DNA of 64,000 nucleotides from Tepidisphaeraceae bacterium. Lineage in GTDB: Bacteria > Planctomycetota > Phycisphaerae > Tepidisphaerales > Tepidisphaeraceae. Under the pieces are notes generated by a model that saw only the letters and a program-made list of their open reading frames with translations, did not search any database and was not told the origin of the DNA. The stretch spans positions 62,001-126,000 of the forward strand of contig DASYHQ010000008.1 in NCBI GenBank assembly GCA_035998445.1, written 5' to 3'. How positions within the stretch are numbered: position 1 is the stretch's first letter; each line of letters starts with the position of its first letter. Positions 35,645-43,788 of this stretch are shown here, piece by piece. The position numbers were made by a program, and so were the translations under genes.

Positions 35645-36724
35645 CTACGTCACCCCCGTCATCTCCCGGATCAGCCGAACTTCCTCCTCCGAATACGCCT
35701 TCCCGTTCCGCCGGAAAATGTCGTGGAACCACAGCGGTGGCTCGGGTGGGTACGGCGTCTGCCAACTGTCCCATGGCATGTACGTCTGGCTCTTGCCAGC
35801 CACGAAACCCCAGTTGTACGCGCCGATCTTCTCGTCCCGGAAGTACGGTAAGATCTCCTCGAACCGCGACCCCTCGCCCCGCGCCATGTACTCGGTGCAG
35901 AACATCGGTCGGCCGTAGCGCTTCAGCTGTTCCACCGTGGCCCGCGTGGCGGGCAGGTCGGCGTAGCGGTGGAAGCTGATGACGTCCGACCCCTCCAGTT
36001 GCACGCGCTCCCACGAGCGCAGCCGGTCATCGCCGCTGTAGTCGCCGACCCACACGCCGCTGGTGATCGGCTGCGTCGGCTTGCCCGCCCGCGCCCAGGC
36101 AAACGTCTTGGCCAATAGCGGCGCAACGAGCGGCCCTTTGTCGGCAATATCGCGCACGCCACGGCTGTTGTGGTTGTTGTTGTCCGGCTCGTTCCAGACG
36201 TCCCAGACCAGAATGCGGTCGTCGTTGCGGAAGTGTTCGACGACGCCGGTCACGTATTCTTCCAACTCGTCGAACAGCGTCGCGTCGCGCAGAATCTTCA
36301 CGCCGGGGCTTTGCACCCAGAACGGGTTGTGCACGCCCGGCTCGGGCGACGCCTGCTTGCCGTAGTACGGGAACGGGTACCAGCAGGAGTCGAAGAAGAC
36401 GATCATCGGGCGGATCTTGCGGCGCTTGCAAAGCTTCAGCACCGTATCGATGTTCCTCAGGAACGCCGTCTTCTCGTGCCGCCAGAGCAAATCGTGCAGG
36501 AAGATGCGCATCGTGTTCATGCCCAGGTTCTGGGCCCACGACAGCTCGAGGTCGATGCGTTCCTTGTCGAACGACTTGTCCTGCCACATCTCCAGCTGGT
36601 TGATGGCCGTGGCCGGCATAAAGTTGGCCCCGACGGGCCAAGGCTCCTTCGCGTACCAGTCGTTGGCCTTCTTCTTCGACCATCGGCCCTTGGATGCGAG
36701 CGCTACGTGTTCGTCGACGTTCAT
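35645..36724 (-). CDS. GH5-like glycoside hydrolase, cytoplasmic
   Basis: A 359-residue (beta/alpha)8 hydrolase of clan GH-A. The acid/base is E179 in VWDVWNEPD; the nucleophile is E278 in RPMFCTEYMAR. The order and spacing (about 100 residues) fit retaining cellulase/mannanase/xylanase-type enzymes. No signal peptide is visible, so it probably acts on imported oligosaccharides. The ATG has AGGAG upstream. A more exact substrate cannot be read from the sequence. Confidence 0.88.
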   Translation of the reverse strand: MNVDEHVALASKGRWSKKKANDWYAKEPWPVGANFMPATAINQLEMWQDKSFDKERIDLELSWAQNLGMNTMRIFLHDLLWRHEKTAFLRNIDTVLKLCKRRKIRPMIVFFDSCWYPFPYYGKQASPEPGVHNPFWVQSPGVKILRDATLFDELEEYVTGVVEHFRNDDRILVWDVWNEPDNNNHNSRGVRDIADKGPLVAPLLAKTFAWARAGKPTQPITSGVWVGDYSGDDRLRSWERVQLEGSDVISFHRYADLPATRATVEQLKRYGRPMFCTEYMARGEGSRFEEILPYFRDEKIGAYNWGFVAGKSQTYMPWDSWQTPYPPEPPLWFHDIFRRNGKAYSEEEVRLIREMTGVT

Positions 36725-36837
36725 GGCGGTACTCCTAATCCATTGGAGACGCTCTGGTCCCCCACCAACGTTGGCATGGGAGGGGGACCAGAGATGAGCG
36801 TTCTCATTTACCAGACCGGGCGCCAGTTGCGGTAGGC

Positions 36838-37140
36838 CTATTCCACGTGATCGTACACCTGCACGCGGCTCCAGTTCGGCTTGTTGCGCGCGATGAAGTC
36901 CAGGTGCAGCGGGTGGGTCTGGTAGACGTCGTGCGCCGCCGAGTCGTCCAGGACGACCGTGACGCCGACGGCGTACGAGTTATCCACGACATCTCGCGGC
37001 GTGCCCGCCGGCGTGCCGGCGAAGCAGAACTTCACCCCCGGAATCTCACCGAGCAGCTCGACGCAATCACCCTTCAACTGCGCGACCGCCGAGGCCGGCG
37101 TGCCATCCTTAACCCAAAAGAAAACCGTATGAATAAACAT
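36838..37140 (-). CDS. Dabb (stress-responsive A/B barrel) domain protein
   Basis: A 100-residue ferredoxin-like dimeric barrel protein. The Dabb pattern is clear: MFIHTVFFWVKDG at the start, then a helix, SYAVGVTVVLDDSAAHDVYQTHPLHLDFI and VYDHVE at the end. The ATG at 37140 is used; the upstream frame is repeat-derived. The role is unknown, and members often act in small-molecule metabolism or stress. It is downstream of nothing obvious and 113 bp before the GH5-like gene on the same strand. Confidence 0.88.
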   Translation of the reverse strand: MFIHTVFFWVKDGTPASAVAQLKGDCVELLGEIPGVKFCFAGTPAGTPRDVVDNSYAVGVTVVLDDSAAHDVYQTHPLHLDFIARNKPNWSRVQVYDHVE

Positions 37141-37249
37141 GCCCGCCACTTTCGCCGGATCGACCACGGCCTGCAAGGCCACTGATGAAGCCCTTCCAAG
37201 AGAACGCGAAGGCGCGATGACGCCAAGGAAGAGGTCTCGCCACCCTCTT

Positions 37250-37470
37250 CTGTAGGACAGGCATTCCTGCCTGTCTCTCCCTCCGTATTCGGCAAACAAG
37301 AAGAATTTGAACCACAGAGGCCACAGAGCACACAGAGATAGACACAGACACAGAGAGCGGAGTACCTCTCACTGGGACGTAGTCATTTGTTTGGCATTGG
37401 GCGTGGGATTCTAATTTCGAGAATTCGGGGGGAGAGGAAGAGAGACAGGCAGGAATGCCTGTCCTACAGA
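37250..37470. repeat. Inverted pair of GACAGGCAGGAATGCCTGTC palindromes
   Basis: CTGTAGGACAGGCATTCCTG (37250) and its inverted copy CAGGAATGCCTGTCCTACAG (ends 37469) bracket about 160 bp with ACAGAG-rich sequence (37315-37360). The gap 37141-37625 has no supported gene. The same unit occurs at 21-140. Confidence 0.85.
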
Positions 37471-37625
37471 ATATCCGCCTCCCCCCATCGCGTCTTCGCG
37501 TTCTCCCCCTTCCTCATCTAATCCAAATCCCGCCCGGGGATAATCCCCCGACCTTGTCATCCCATACGCGTTCTGCAATACTGCGGCGTTCCCCACCAAT
37601 CGGGACCGTAAGGAACGAAAACGAC

Positions 37626-38723
37626 ATGAAGGAAGCAGACGCACTCGACAATCCCACCATCGAACAGTCGCAGGAGACCGCCGAGGCTCCCGTTCATTTG
37701 GGCCGGGCGGACATCGACGAGGTACACAAGCTCGCGGCGCGGCTGATTGAGAAGCTCGAAGAGGTGCCCGAGGGGGACATGGTCGGTGAGATCGTCGCCA
37801 ACGGCCTGAAGCTGCTGCGCGACCAGACCAACCGCGGCGACATCAAGCTGATCAACAAGTCGCTGAAGGAACTGCGCTACGCGTTGAAGGTCTTCGCCCC
37901 CTATCGCGACGTGCGCAAGATCAGCATCTTTGGCAGCGCCCGCACGGCTGAAGACCAAGGTGATTACATCGCCGCCGCCGACTTTGCCAAGCGCATGGTC
38001 GAGCATGGCTGGATGGTCACCACCGGAGCCGGCGGCGGCATCATGGCGGCCGGGCACGGTGGCGCGGGTGCCGACCCCAGCTTTGGCCTCGCCATTCGCC
38101 TGCCGTTCGAACAGGCGACTAACCCGTTCATCGCTGGTGACAAGAAGCTGATCAACTTCAAGTACTTCTTCACGCGCAAGCTGATGTTCGTGCGCTCGAG
38201 CCATGCCGTTGCGATCTTCCCCGGTGGCTTCGGCACGATGGACGAGGGCTTCGAAGTGCTGACGCTCGTGCAGACCGGCAAGAGCGTGCCGACGCCCATC
38301 ATCTTCGTCGACAAGCCCGGCGGGCAGTTCTGGGATGCCTGGCAGGACTACGTGAAGAATCACCTGCTCGCCCGCCGACTCATCAGCGAGCATGATCTGG
38401 CGCTCTACAAGATCACCGAGAATATCGATGAGGCCGTCGAGGAAGTGCGCCACTTCTACAGCAACTACCACAGCGTGCGCTACAGCCGCGACGACCTCGT
38501 CATCCGCCTGCACCGCAAGCCGACCGAGGCGCAGTTGGCCGAGATCACGGAGAAGTTCAGCGACATCAAGGTGAAGGGCGACTTCCGCCTTAGCGGCCCG
38601 CTGCCGGTGGAACGCGACGAACCGAAACTGGCCGACCTGCACCGCCTGGTCTTCACCTTCAATCGCCGCGATCACGGGAAGCTGCGCATGCTGATCAACT
38701 TCCTGAACGATCTGCCGGAATAG
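37626..38723 (+). CDS. LOG-family nucleotide-processing protein
   Basis: A 365-residue protein with a central LOG/lysine-decarboxylase-like Rossmann domain. Motifs are SIFGSARTAEDQGDY, TGAGGGIMAAGHGGAG and the family signature P199-G-G-F-G-T-M-D-E, typical of enzymes hydrolysing nucleotide 5'-monophosphates at the N-glycosidic bond. An N-terminal helical extension of about 95 residues and a C-terminal extension of about 85 residues distinguish it from the 190-residue LOG enzymes. AAGGA precedes the ATG at 37626. The frame upstream is repeat sequence. Confidence 0.9.
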   Translation: MKEADALDNPTIEQSQETAEAPVHLGRADIDEVHKLAARLIEKLEEVPEGDMVGEIVANGLKLLRDQTNRGDIKLINKSLKELRYALKVFAPYRDVRKISIFGSARTAEDQGDYIAAADFAKRMVEHGWMVTTGAGGGIMAAGHGGAGADPSFGLAIRLPFEQATNPFIAGDKKLINFKYFFTRKLMFVRSSHAVAIFPGGFGTMDEGFEVLTLVQTGKSVPTPIIFVDKPGGQFWDAWQDYVKNHLLARRLISEHDLALYKITENIDEAVEEVRHFYSNYHSVRYSRDDLVIRLHRKPTEAQLAEITEKFSDIKVKGDFRLSGPLPVERDEPKLADLHRLVFTFNRRDHGKLRMLINFLNDLPE

Positions 38724-38739
38724 GCGGCTGGTCCTCTTC

Positions 38740-38880
38740 ACGTAGCATGGGCGTCTCGCCCATGCCCGCTGTAAGGCCGGAAGATCTATTTGTCGACGTA
38801 CCGCTCGGTCGGCGCTGTCAGCCACTAATCGCGACTCTCGTTTCAGTCGACAAGCATGGGCGAGACGCCCATGCTACGTG
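38740..38880. repeat. CACGTAGCATGGGCGTCTCG hairpin repeat
   Basis: Arms CACGTAGCATGGGCGTCTCG (38740) and CGAGACGCCCATGCTACGTG (ends 38880) are perfect inverted copies around a loop of about 85 bp. It fills the convergent gap between the LOG-family gene and the dppC-like gene. Confidence 0.9.
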
Positions 38881-38893
38881 AAGAGCTTGCCCC

Positions 38894-39736
38894 TCACCGC
38901 GCCGCGGCAGGATCAAACGCATCCCGCAGCGCGTCCCCCACCACGTTCAAGCTGAAGACCGCCAGCGTGATCGCCAGCCCCGGGAAGACGGGGATCCACC
39001 ACGCCAGTTCCATCCATTCCTTCCCATCGTTCAGCATCACGCCCCACGACGGCGCATCGGGCTCGACGCCGAGCCCCAGGAAGCTCAGCGCCGCTTCGGC
39101 CAGAATCGCGAATGCCAGCGACAGCGTCGTCTGCACGATCAGCGGCGCGCTGGCGTTGGGCAGCACGTGGCGCAGCATGATGCGCCCGTGCCGCAGCCCC
39201 AGCGCCCGGGCGGCCTCGATGAACGGCTGCCCCCGCACCTGCAGCACGGCGCCGCGGGCGATGCGCGCGAAGATCGGCGTATAAACGATGCCGATCGCGA
39301 TCATGACGTTACGCGTGCTGGCCCCCAGCACCGCCATGATCGCCAGTGCCAGCAGGATGTCCGGGAACGCCAGCAGCCCGTCGTTGATGCGCGACAGGAT
39401 CGCGTCGATCCACCCACCGAAGTAACCCGCCAACAGGCCGATGATCGTGCCGGCCGTCAGCGCGATCGCGACCGACACCAGCCCCACCTGCAGCGACGTT
39501 CGGGCCCCGTAGATCACCCGGCTCAGGATATCGCGCCCGAACGCATCAGCCCCAAACCAGTGCGCGGCGCTGGGCCCCGCGAGCGCCGCATCAGCGTCCA
39601 TCGCGTAGGGGTCGTATGGCGACACGATCGGCGCCGCCATGGCGAGCAGCGTGACCACCGCAATCACCACAGCCCCCGCGATTGCAAGCTTATTGCCGCG
39701 GAAGAGCGTGGTGAGGTTGTTGATCCTCTTGGTCAT
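38894..39736 (-). CDS. Dipeptide/oligopeptide ABC permease, DppC/OppC type
   Basis: A 280-residue permease. The N-terminal TM is followed by AAPIVSPYDPYAMD and HWFGADAFGRDILSRVIYGART, the OppC_N signature. The permease core contains the EAA loop FIEAARALGLRHGRIMLRHVLPN, which contacts the ATPase. Five to six TM helices are visible. It belongs with the DppB-like permease (40642-41592) and the binding protein (41830-43776) on the same strand. No ATPase genes are in the cluster, so they must be elsewhere. Confidence 0.95.
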   Translation of the reverse strand: MTKRINNLTTLFRGNKLAIAGAVVIAVVTLLAMAAPIVSPYDPYAMDADAALAGPSAAHWFGADAFGRDILSRVIYGARTSLQVGLVSVAIALTAGTIIGLLAGYFGGWIDAILSRINDGLLAFPDILLALAIMAVLGASTRNVMIAIGIVYTPIFARIARGAVLQVRGQPFIEAARALGLRHGRIMLRHVLPNASAPLIVQTTLSLAFAILAEAALSFLGLGVEPDAPSWGVMLNDGKEWMELAWWIPVFPGLAITLAVFSLNVVGDALRDAFDPAAAR

Positions 39737-39773
39737 ACGGCTATTTTTTTAGAACTGGCTAAGGCTGATCCGA

Positions 39774-39890
39774 TCCCTCTCCCGGTACTCCGGGAGAGGT
39801 TAGGTGAGGGTGATTTCGAATGACGAACGATGTCAGCAGTTCCAAATCACCCTCACCTAACCTCTCCCATGGGTACATGGGAGAGAGACA
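39774..39890. repeat. CTCTCCCGGTACTCCGGGAGAG inverted pair
   Basis: The arm CCCTCTCCCGGTACTCCGGG ... GAGGGTGATTTCGAA (39774-39820) and the inverted arm AAATCACCCTCACCTAACC ... CTCCCATGGGTACATGGGAG (39843-39890) form a doublet. The inner palindrome differs between the arms but stays self-complementary. It lies between the hydrolase and dppC-like genes of one probable transcript. Confidence 0.9.
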
Positions 39891-39912
39891 AGACAATCGC
39901 TCCCGTTCATAT

Positions 39913-40623
39913 CTAATCATTCCGCGCCTCCGGCCGCTGCAACGCAGTCACGATCCATTGCGACAGCGCGCTAACGATCGCCGTGTCGTCAGCCGAATCC
40001 AGCGCATGACCCACATCCGGAACGGGCAGCCACTGCTTCGGCTCCGACGTCAGTTCAAACATCTGCTGGGCCACCTTCAGCGGTGTAGCGAGATCGAGCG
40101 CGCCGTGCACGTACAGCATTGCGCATCGCGGCCCCAGGTGCGGCAGGTATTCCTCGGCATCCTCAAACGCGACGGCCGACAGCAGCGCACACGCCCCTAC
40201 GTCCGGCGACAACAGCGCCACCTGCACCGCGCTGGCGCTCGACAGCGAGTGCGCAACCAGCGCGACCGGTGCCGCATCGCACTCGTCCAGAAACGCCATC
40301 GCCCCCAGCACGTCCAGCACGCACTCGTGAAAGTCATCGGGCGTGCGGAACGATAGTTCGACGCAGGCCACGCCGGCGGTCACCAGCGCCTTGCACACCG
40401 CCGGATACAACTGCCCACCCGCGGGGCGCGGTTGGCCTTCCTCGGCGCTGCCGACGAAGATCGCCCCGCCGACGGTTGTTGCGCCCGCGGCGGCATAGTA
40501 GCGCAACGCAATGTCGCCGCGCGTGGTGACGATCGTCACGGCCTCAGCGCCGATGGCATCGGGCGTGCCGCGGATGAAGCGTTCCAACGACAGTTGGGCA
40601 TCGACCGCGTTCTGTTCGGCCAT
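39913..40623 (-). CDS. Alpha/beta hydrolase
   Basis: A 236-residue serine hydrolase. The nucleophile elbow reads A-H-S-L-S, with Ser at about 126 and a relaxed GxSxG pattern. The acid is in YVHGALDLATP and the His in VPDVGHALD. No signal peptide is present. It lies between the DppB-like and DppC-like permease genes, starting 18 bp after dppB, so it is cotranscribed and may process an imported ester or peptide. The substrate is unknown. Confidence 0.85.
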   Translation of the reverse strand: MAEQNAVDAQLSLERFIRGTPDAIGAEAVTIVTTRGDIALRYYAAAGATTVGGAIFVGSAEEGQPRPAGGQLYPAVCKALVTAGVACVELSFRTPDDFHECVLDVLGAMAFLDECDAAPVALVAHSLSSASAVQVALLSPDVGACALLSAVAFEDAEEYLPHLGPRCAMLYVHGALDLATPLKVAQQMFELTSEPKQWLPVPDVGHALDSADDTAIVSALSQWIVTALQRPEARND

Positions 40624-40641
40624 GGGTATGTCTCCGCTCGA

Positions 40642-41592
40642 TCACTTGCCACCATACGAGATGCGCGGGTCAAGCTTGGCGTACAGCAGGTCGACCAGCA
40701 GATTCACCATCACGAATGCCACCGCGACGAACAGCACCGTGCCCTGCAGCAGCGCGTAATCACGGCTGGTGATCGCCTGCAGCGCCAACCGGCCCAGGCC
40801 CGGCAGCGCGAAGACCTGTTCGATGACGACCGAACCGCCCAGCAGGTAACCCGCCTGCAGGCCGATCACCGTTACCACCGGCACCAGCGCGTTGCGCAGC
40901 GCATGGCGGACCAGCACGGCCCGCTCGCCGAGGCCCTTGGCGCGGGCGGTGCGCACGTAGTCCTGCCGCACGACCTCCAGCACCGCCGACCGCGCCGTGC
41001 GCATCACCACCGCCGCCACCGCCGTGCCGAGCGCCAGGCCCGGCAGCAGCATTCGCCGGAGGTTCTCGATCGGGTCTTCCCACAACGGCACGAATCGTCC
41101 TGATGGCAACCAGCCGAGCCGCAGCGAGACGAACAAGATCAGGATCGTGCCCAGCCAGAACCCCGGCACGCTGATGCCCAGCAGCCCCACCATTCGAGCC
41201 GCGTGATCGACAAACCGCCCTGGCCGAATCGCGCTGGCAATGCCCAGCGGCACGCCGACGAAGATTGCAAACAAGATGCCGATGGCCGTCAGTTCCAGCG
41301 TAACCGGCAGGCGTTCGATCATCGCGCGCAGCACCGGTTGGCCGGTGAAAAACGATTCGCCAAGGTCGCCGCGTACCGCCCGCGACACCCACGCCACGTA
41401 CTGCATCGGCAGCGGCCGATCGAGCGCGTACCGCTCGCGCAGCACCGCGGCCTGCTGCTCGTTGTAGCCCGGGCCGAGCAGGATGGTGACCGGGTCGCCC
41501 GGCACCAGCCGCACGAGCGCGAACGCCACGATCGACACACCAAGCAGAACGGGAATCGCCGCCAGCAGGCGTTTGATGATGTAGGTGCTCAT
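40642..41592 (-). CDS. Dipeptide/oligopeptide ABC permease, DppB/OppB type
   Basis: A 316-residue permease starting at ATG 41592 (MSTYIIKRLLAAIPVLLG), the typical N-terminal signature of DppB. It has about six TM helices, a periplasmic loop with RYALDRPLPMQYVAWV and GDLGESFFTGQPV, and the ATPase-contact loop YVRTARAKGLGERAVLVRHALRN. It partners the DppC-like permease at 38894-39736. The longer frame adds 22 residues without support. Confidence 0.95.
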   Translation of the reverse strand: MSTYIIKRLLAAIPVLLGVSIVAFALVRLVPGDPVTILLGPGYNEQQAAVLRERYALDRPLPMQYVAWVSRAVRGDLGESFFTGQPVLRAMIERLPVTLELTAIGILFAIFVGVPLGIASAIRPGRFVDHAARMVGLLGISVPGFWLGTILILFVSLRLGWLPSGRFVPLWEDPIENLRRMLLPGLALGTAVAAVVMRTARSAVLEVVRQDYVRTARAKGLGERAVLVRHALRNALVPVVTVIGLQAGYLLGGSVVIEQVFALPGLGRLALQAITSRDYALLQGTVLFVAVAFVMVNLLVDLLYAKLDPRISYGGK

Positions 41593-41708
41593 GGCGCACC
41601 GCCCCTCAGGGTTCTCGCCGCTGCCCGCACGTTGGCGCGACGTTTGCTCGGCTTGCATTCGCCATACGCGAGCGTGAGCGAACTGGTTGTTTCACGGAGC
41701 CTCACCAT

Positions 41709-42122
41709 ATGTCCAACCTGCTGATCATTGACGACGACCCGACCACCTGCACGCCCCTGGTTCGCCTGCTGAACAACGCCGGCCACGCCGCCCATTGCGC
41801 GTCGGGGCCCGTGCAAGCGATGAAGCACCTTAGGAACGGCAACCTCGATCTGGTCCTGCTCGACCTATCGATGCCCGGCCTCGACGGGTTCGACCTGCTT
41901 CAAGCCCTGTCCGAAGAGCCGCGCTACGCGAAGGTGCCCGTGGCGGTCTATTCCGGGACGGACGACCCGGCGACCGTGGCGCAGGCGATGCGCCTCGGGG
42001 CGCGGGATTTCCTGACCAAGGGGATGACCTGGGACCAGTTGTCGCAGCGAATCGACGCACTGCTGCACGATCCCCCTGAATCCCCTGCCGACCAAGATCA
42101 GCCGCCTCAACAGCGGGCGTAA
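41709..42122 (+). CDS. Single-domain response regulator inserted in the Dpp cluster
   Basis: A 137-residue receiver. D8-D10 form the acidic pocket, D52 is the phosphoacceptor (LVLLDLSMPG), and S82 and K104 complete the site. The tail is Pro/Gln-rich. It is on the plus strand between the minus-strand binding-protein and dppB-like genes. Its last 293 bp lie antisense inside the frame of the binding protein. Similarity to a receiver over the whole length and the intact active site make it real. No kinase is adjacent. Confidence 0.9.
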   Translation: MSNLLIIDDDPTTCTPLVRLLNNAGHAAHCASGPVQAMKHLRNGNLDLVLLDLSMPGLDGFDLLQALSEEPRYAKVPVAVYSGTDDPATVAQAMRLGARDFLTKGMTWDQLSQRIDALLHDPPESPADQDQPPQQRA

Positions 42123-43776
42123 CGATCAGGCCGCTGCCGTCCAACGCCGCGTCGCGCAGGAAGATCGTGCTGGCGGTCGGGTGAACCACGAACCCACCCA
42201 CCGCCGGCAGCGCGGCCGACGCCTGATCGTTCGCATACAGGAAGACCATCGGCGCCTCGTCGGTAATGATGCGCTGCGCCTCTGCGTACACGCGCTGCCG
42301 CGCGGCGCGGTCGGTCGTGCGGCGGCCCTCCTCCAGCAGCGCGTCGACGCGCGCGTTGTTGTACGACTGCTGGTTCCACATGCCCTTCGAGTGGAACAGC
42401 TCGTACGTCCATTCATCCGGATCGACGAAGCCCACCCAGCCGACCACGGTTAAATCGAAGTCGTGCTTGCCCAGCGCCTCGAAGAAGACGCCCGACTCCT
42501 GCGCGAGCAGCTGCACTTCGATGCCGACGTCGCGCAGCTGCTGCTTCACCATCTGCCCCGCCGCCACCTGATAGGGAAACGCCGAGCCCACCTTGCAGAT
42601 CAACTTTAGTTCGCCCGGTTGCACGCCCGCGGCCGTCAGTAGTTCGCGGGCCTTGTCCAGATCTCGCTGCGGGTAGATCGACAGCCCCGCGTGCGCCCAA
42701 TGGCCCGGTGGAATCAGCCCGCCATCCAGCACCGTGGCGGCGCCGAGCTTCACCACGCGGTTGATCGCATCGCGGTCGATCGCCCAGGCGATCGCCTGCC
42801 GCACGCGCACGTCGTTCAACGGCTCGCGGGCGGTGTTGATGCCGACGTACTCCCAGAACGTGCCCGGCACCGCCGCCACGCTCACGTTCTTCGCCGGCCG
42901 CAGCACGCGCTCGTCGCGGCCGGTGACGTCGAGGATCAGGTCGATCTCGCCATTGCGCAGCGCGATCGTGCGCACGGTAGGGTCCGGCATCGGCAGGAAG
43001 ACCACGCGCGACAATCGCGGCAGTCCCGGCACGTGATAGCCTTCGTGCCGTGCCATCGCCAGGTGCTGTTCCTTGCGCCATTCCACAAGTTTGAACGGCC
43101 CGCTGCCCGCAGCCACGCGATCGATGCTGCCGTCGTTGGCTTCCACCACATCGCGGTCGACGATCGCGTTCATCGGGTGGGCCACGTACGTCAGCAGCGG
43201 CGCGAACGGTTCGGCCAGCCGCAGCACGACCGTGTGCTCATCCGGCGTCTCGATCTCTTTCACTGCTGCGAAGTGCGCCGCCCGCACTTCCGACTCGCGG
43301 ATGCGTTCGATGCTGTACTTCACGTCCGCGCTTGTCACCCGCCTGCCACTGTGGAACGTGGCGGCCCGGTTCAGGTGGAACGTGTACACAAGCCCGTCGG
43401 GCGACACCTCGTATCGCTCGGCGAGGTCCGGCTCCACCTCGCCATACTCCGGCGCGTAGCGCAGCAGCGTGCTGTAGAGGTTCTCGATCAGATGCATCGA
43501 CGCCGCATCCGCCGCCTTGTGTGGGTCCAGCGTCTTGCCGTCATCCTGCAGCGCGACGACCAGCTCGCCCGCTTCCCGCCGCGCCGCTGCGTCTCGCGGG
43601 GCGCTCTCGCTGCGCCCGCAGCCCGCGAGCAGGAGCAGCGAGCTCGTGAAGAGAAAAGCGATGGCCATCACGTACCACGGGCGGCTCGCCCGTGTCTTTG
43701 CTTTGGAAAAAGAGAACACGGGCGGGCCGCCCGTGGTACGGTTGAGAGCCGCGTTCTCGGGATGTGTGATCGCCAT
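41830..43776 (-). CDS. Oligopeptide/dipeptide-binding lipoprotein (SBP family 5) with overprinted tail
   Basis: The frame from ATG 43776 gives 648 residues. A lipobox LLLLAGC follows a hydrophobic stretch (signal peptide after a roughly 36-residue N-terminal extension). The mature part is a complete family 5 solute-binding protein (ELVVALQDDGKTLDPHKAAD to VVHPTASTIFLRDAALD). The last roughly 100 residues are Arg/Pro-rich and read antisense through the receiver gene 41709-42122; normal family members end before this. The N-terminal extension is the translation of a dispersed hairpin (43672-43739). The alternative ATG 43668 lacks a ribosome binding site, while AAGGA precedes 43776. It feeds the DppB/DppC-like permeases. 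Confidence 0.85.
   Translation of the reverse strand: MAITHPENAALNRTTGGPPVFSFSKAKTRASRPWYVMAIAFLFTSSLLLLAGCGRSESAPRDAAARREAGELVVALQDDGKTLDPHKAADAASMHLIENLYSTLLRYAPEYGEVEPDLAERYEVSPDGLVYTFHLNRAATFHSGRRVTSADVKYSIERIRESEVRAAHFAAVKEIETPDEHTVVLRLAEPFAPLLTYVAHPMNAIVDRDVVEANDGSIDRVAAGSGPFKLVEWRKEQHLAMARHEGYHVPGLPRLSRVVFLPMPDPTVRTIALRNGEIDLILDVTGRDERVLRPAKNVSVAAVPGTFWEYVGINTAREPLNDVRVRQAIAWAIDRDAINRVVKLGAATVLDGGLIPPGHWAHAGLSIYPQRDLDKARELLTAAGVQPGELKLICKVGSAFPYQVAAGQMVKQQLRDVGIEVQLLAQESGVFFEALGKHDFDLTVVGWVGFVDPDEWTYELFHSKGMWNQQSYNNARVDALLEEGRRTTDRAARQRVYAEAQRIITDEAPMVFLYANDQASAALPAVGGFVVHPTASTIFLRDAALDGSGLIVTPAVEAADLGRQGIQGDRAAVRRFAATTGPRSSPWSGNPAPRGASPAPRSPGRPSRNRPPRAPSRSAALRTGLEAGRTRRGRASIGRAGPDRGCRS
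43672..43739. repeat. GTACCACGGGCGGCTCGCCC hairpin repeat inside a coding frame
   Basis: Arms GTACCACGGGCGGCTCGCCC and GGGCGGGCCGCCCGTGGTAC surround a loop that is itself partly self-paired (TCTTTG.../...AAAGAGA). It ends three bases before the internal ATG of the binding-protein gene and is read in frame. Related copies are at about 30365 and 58567. Confidence 0.9.
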
Positions 43777-43788
43777 CGTGCACATCCT

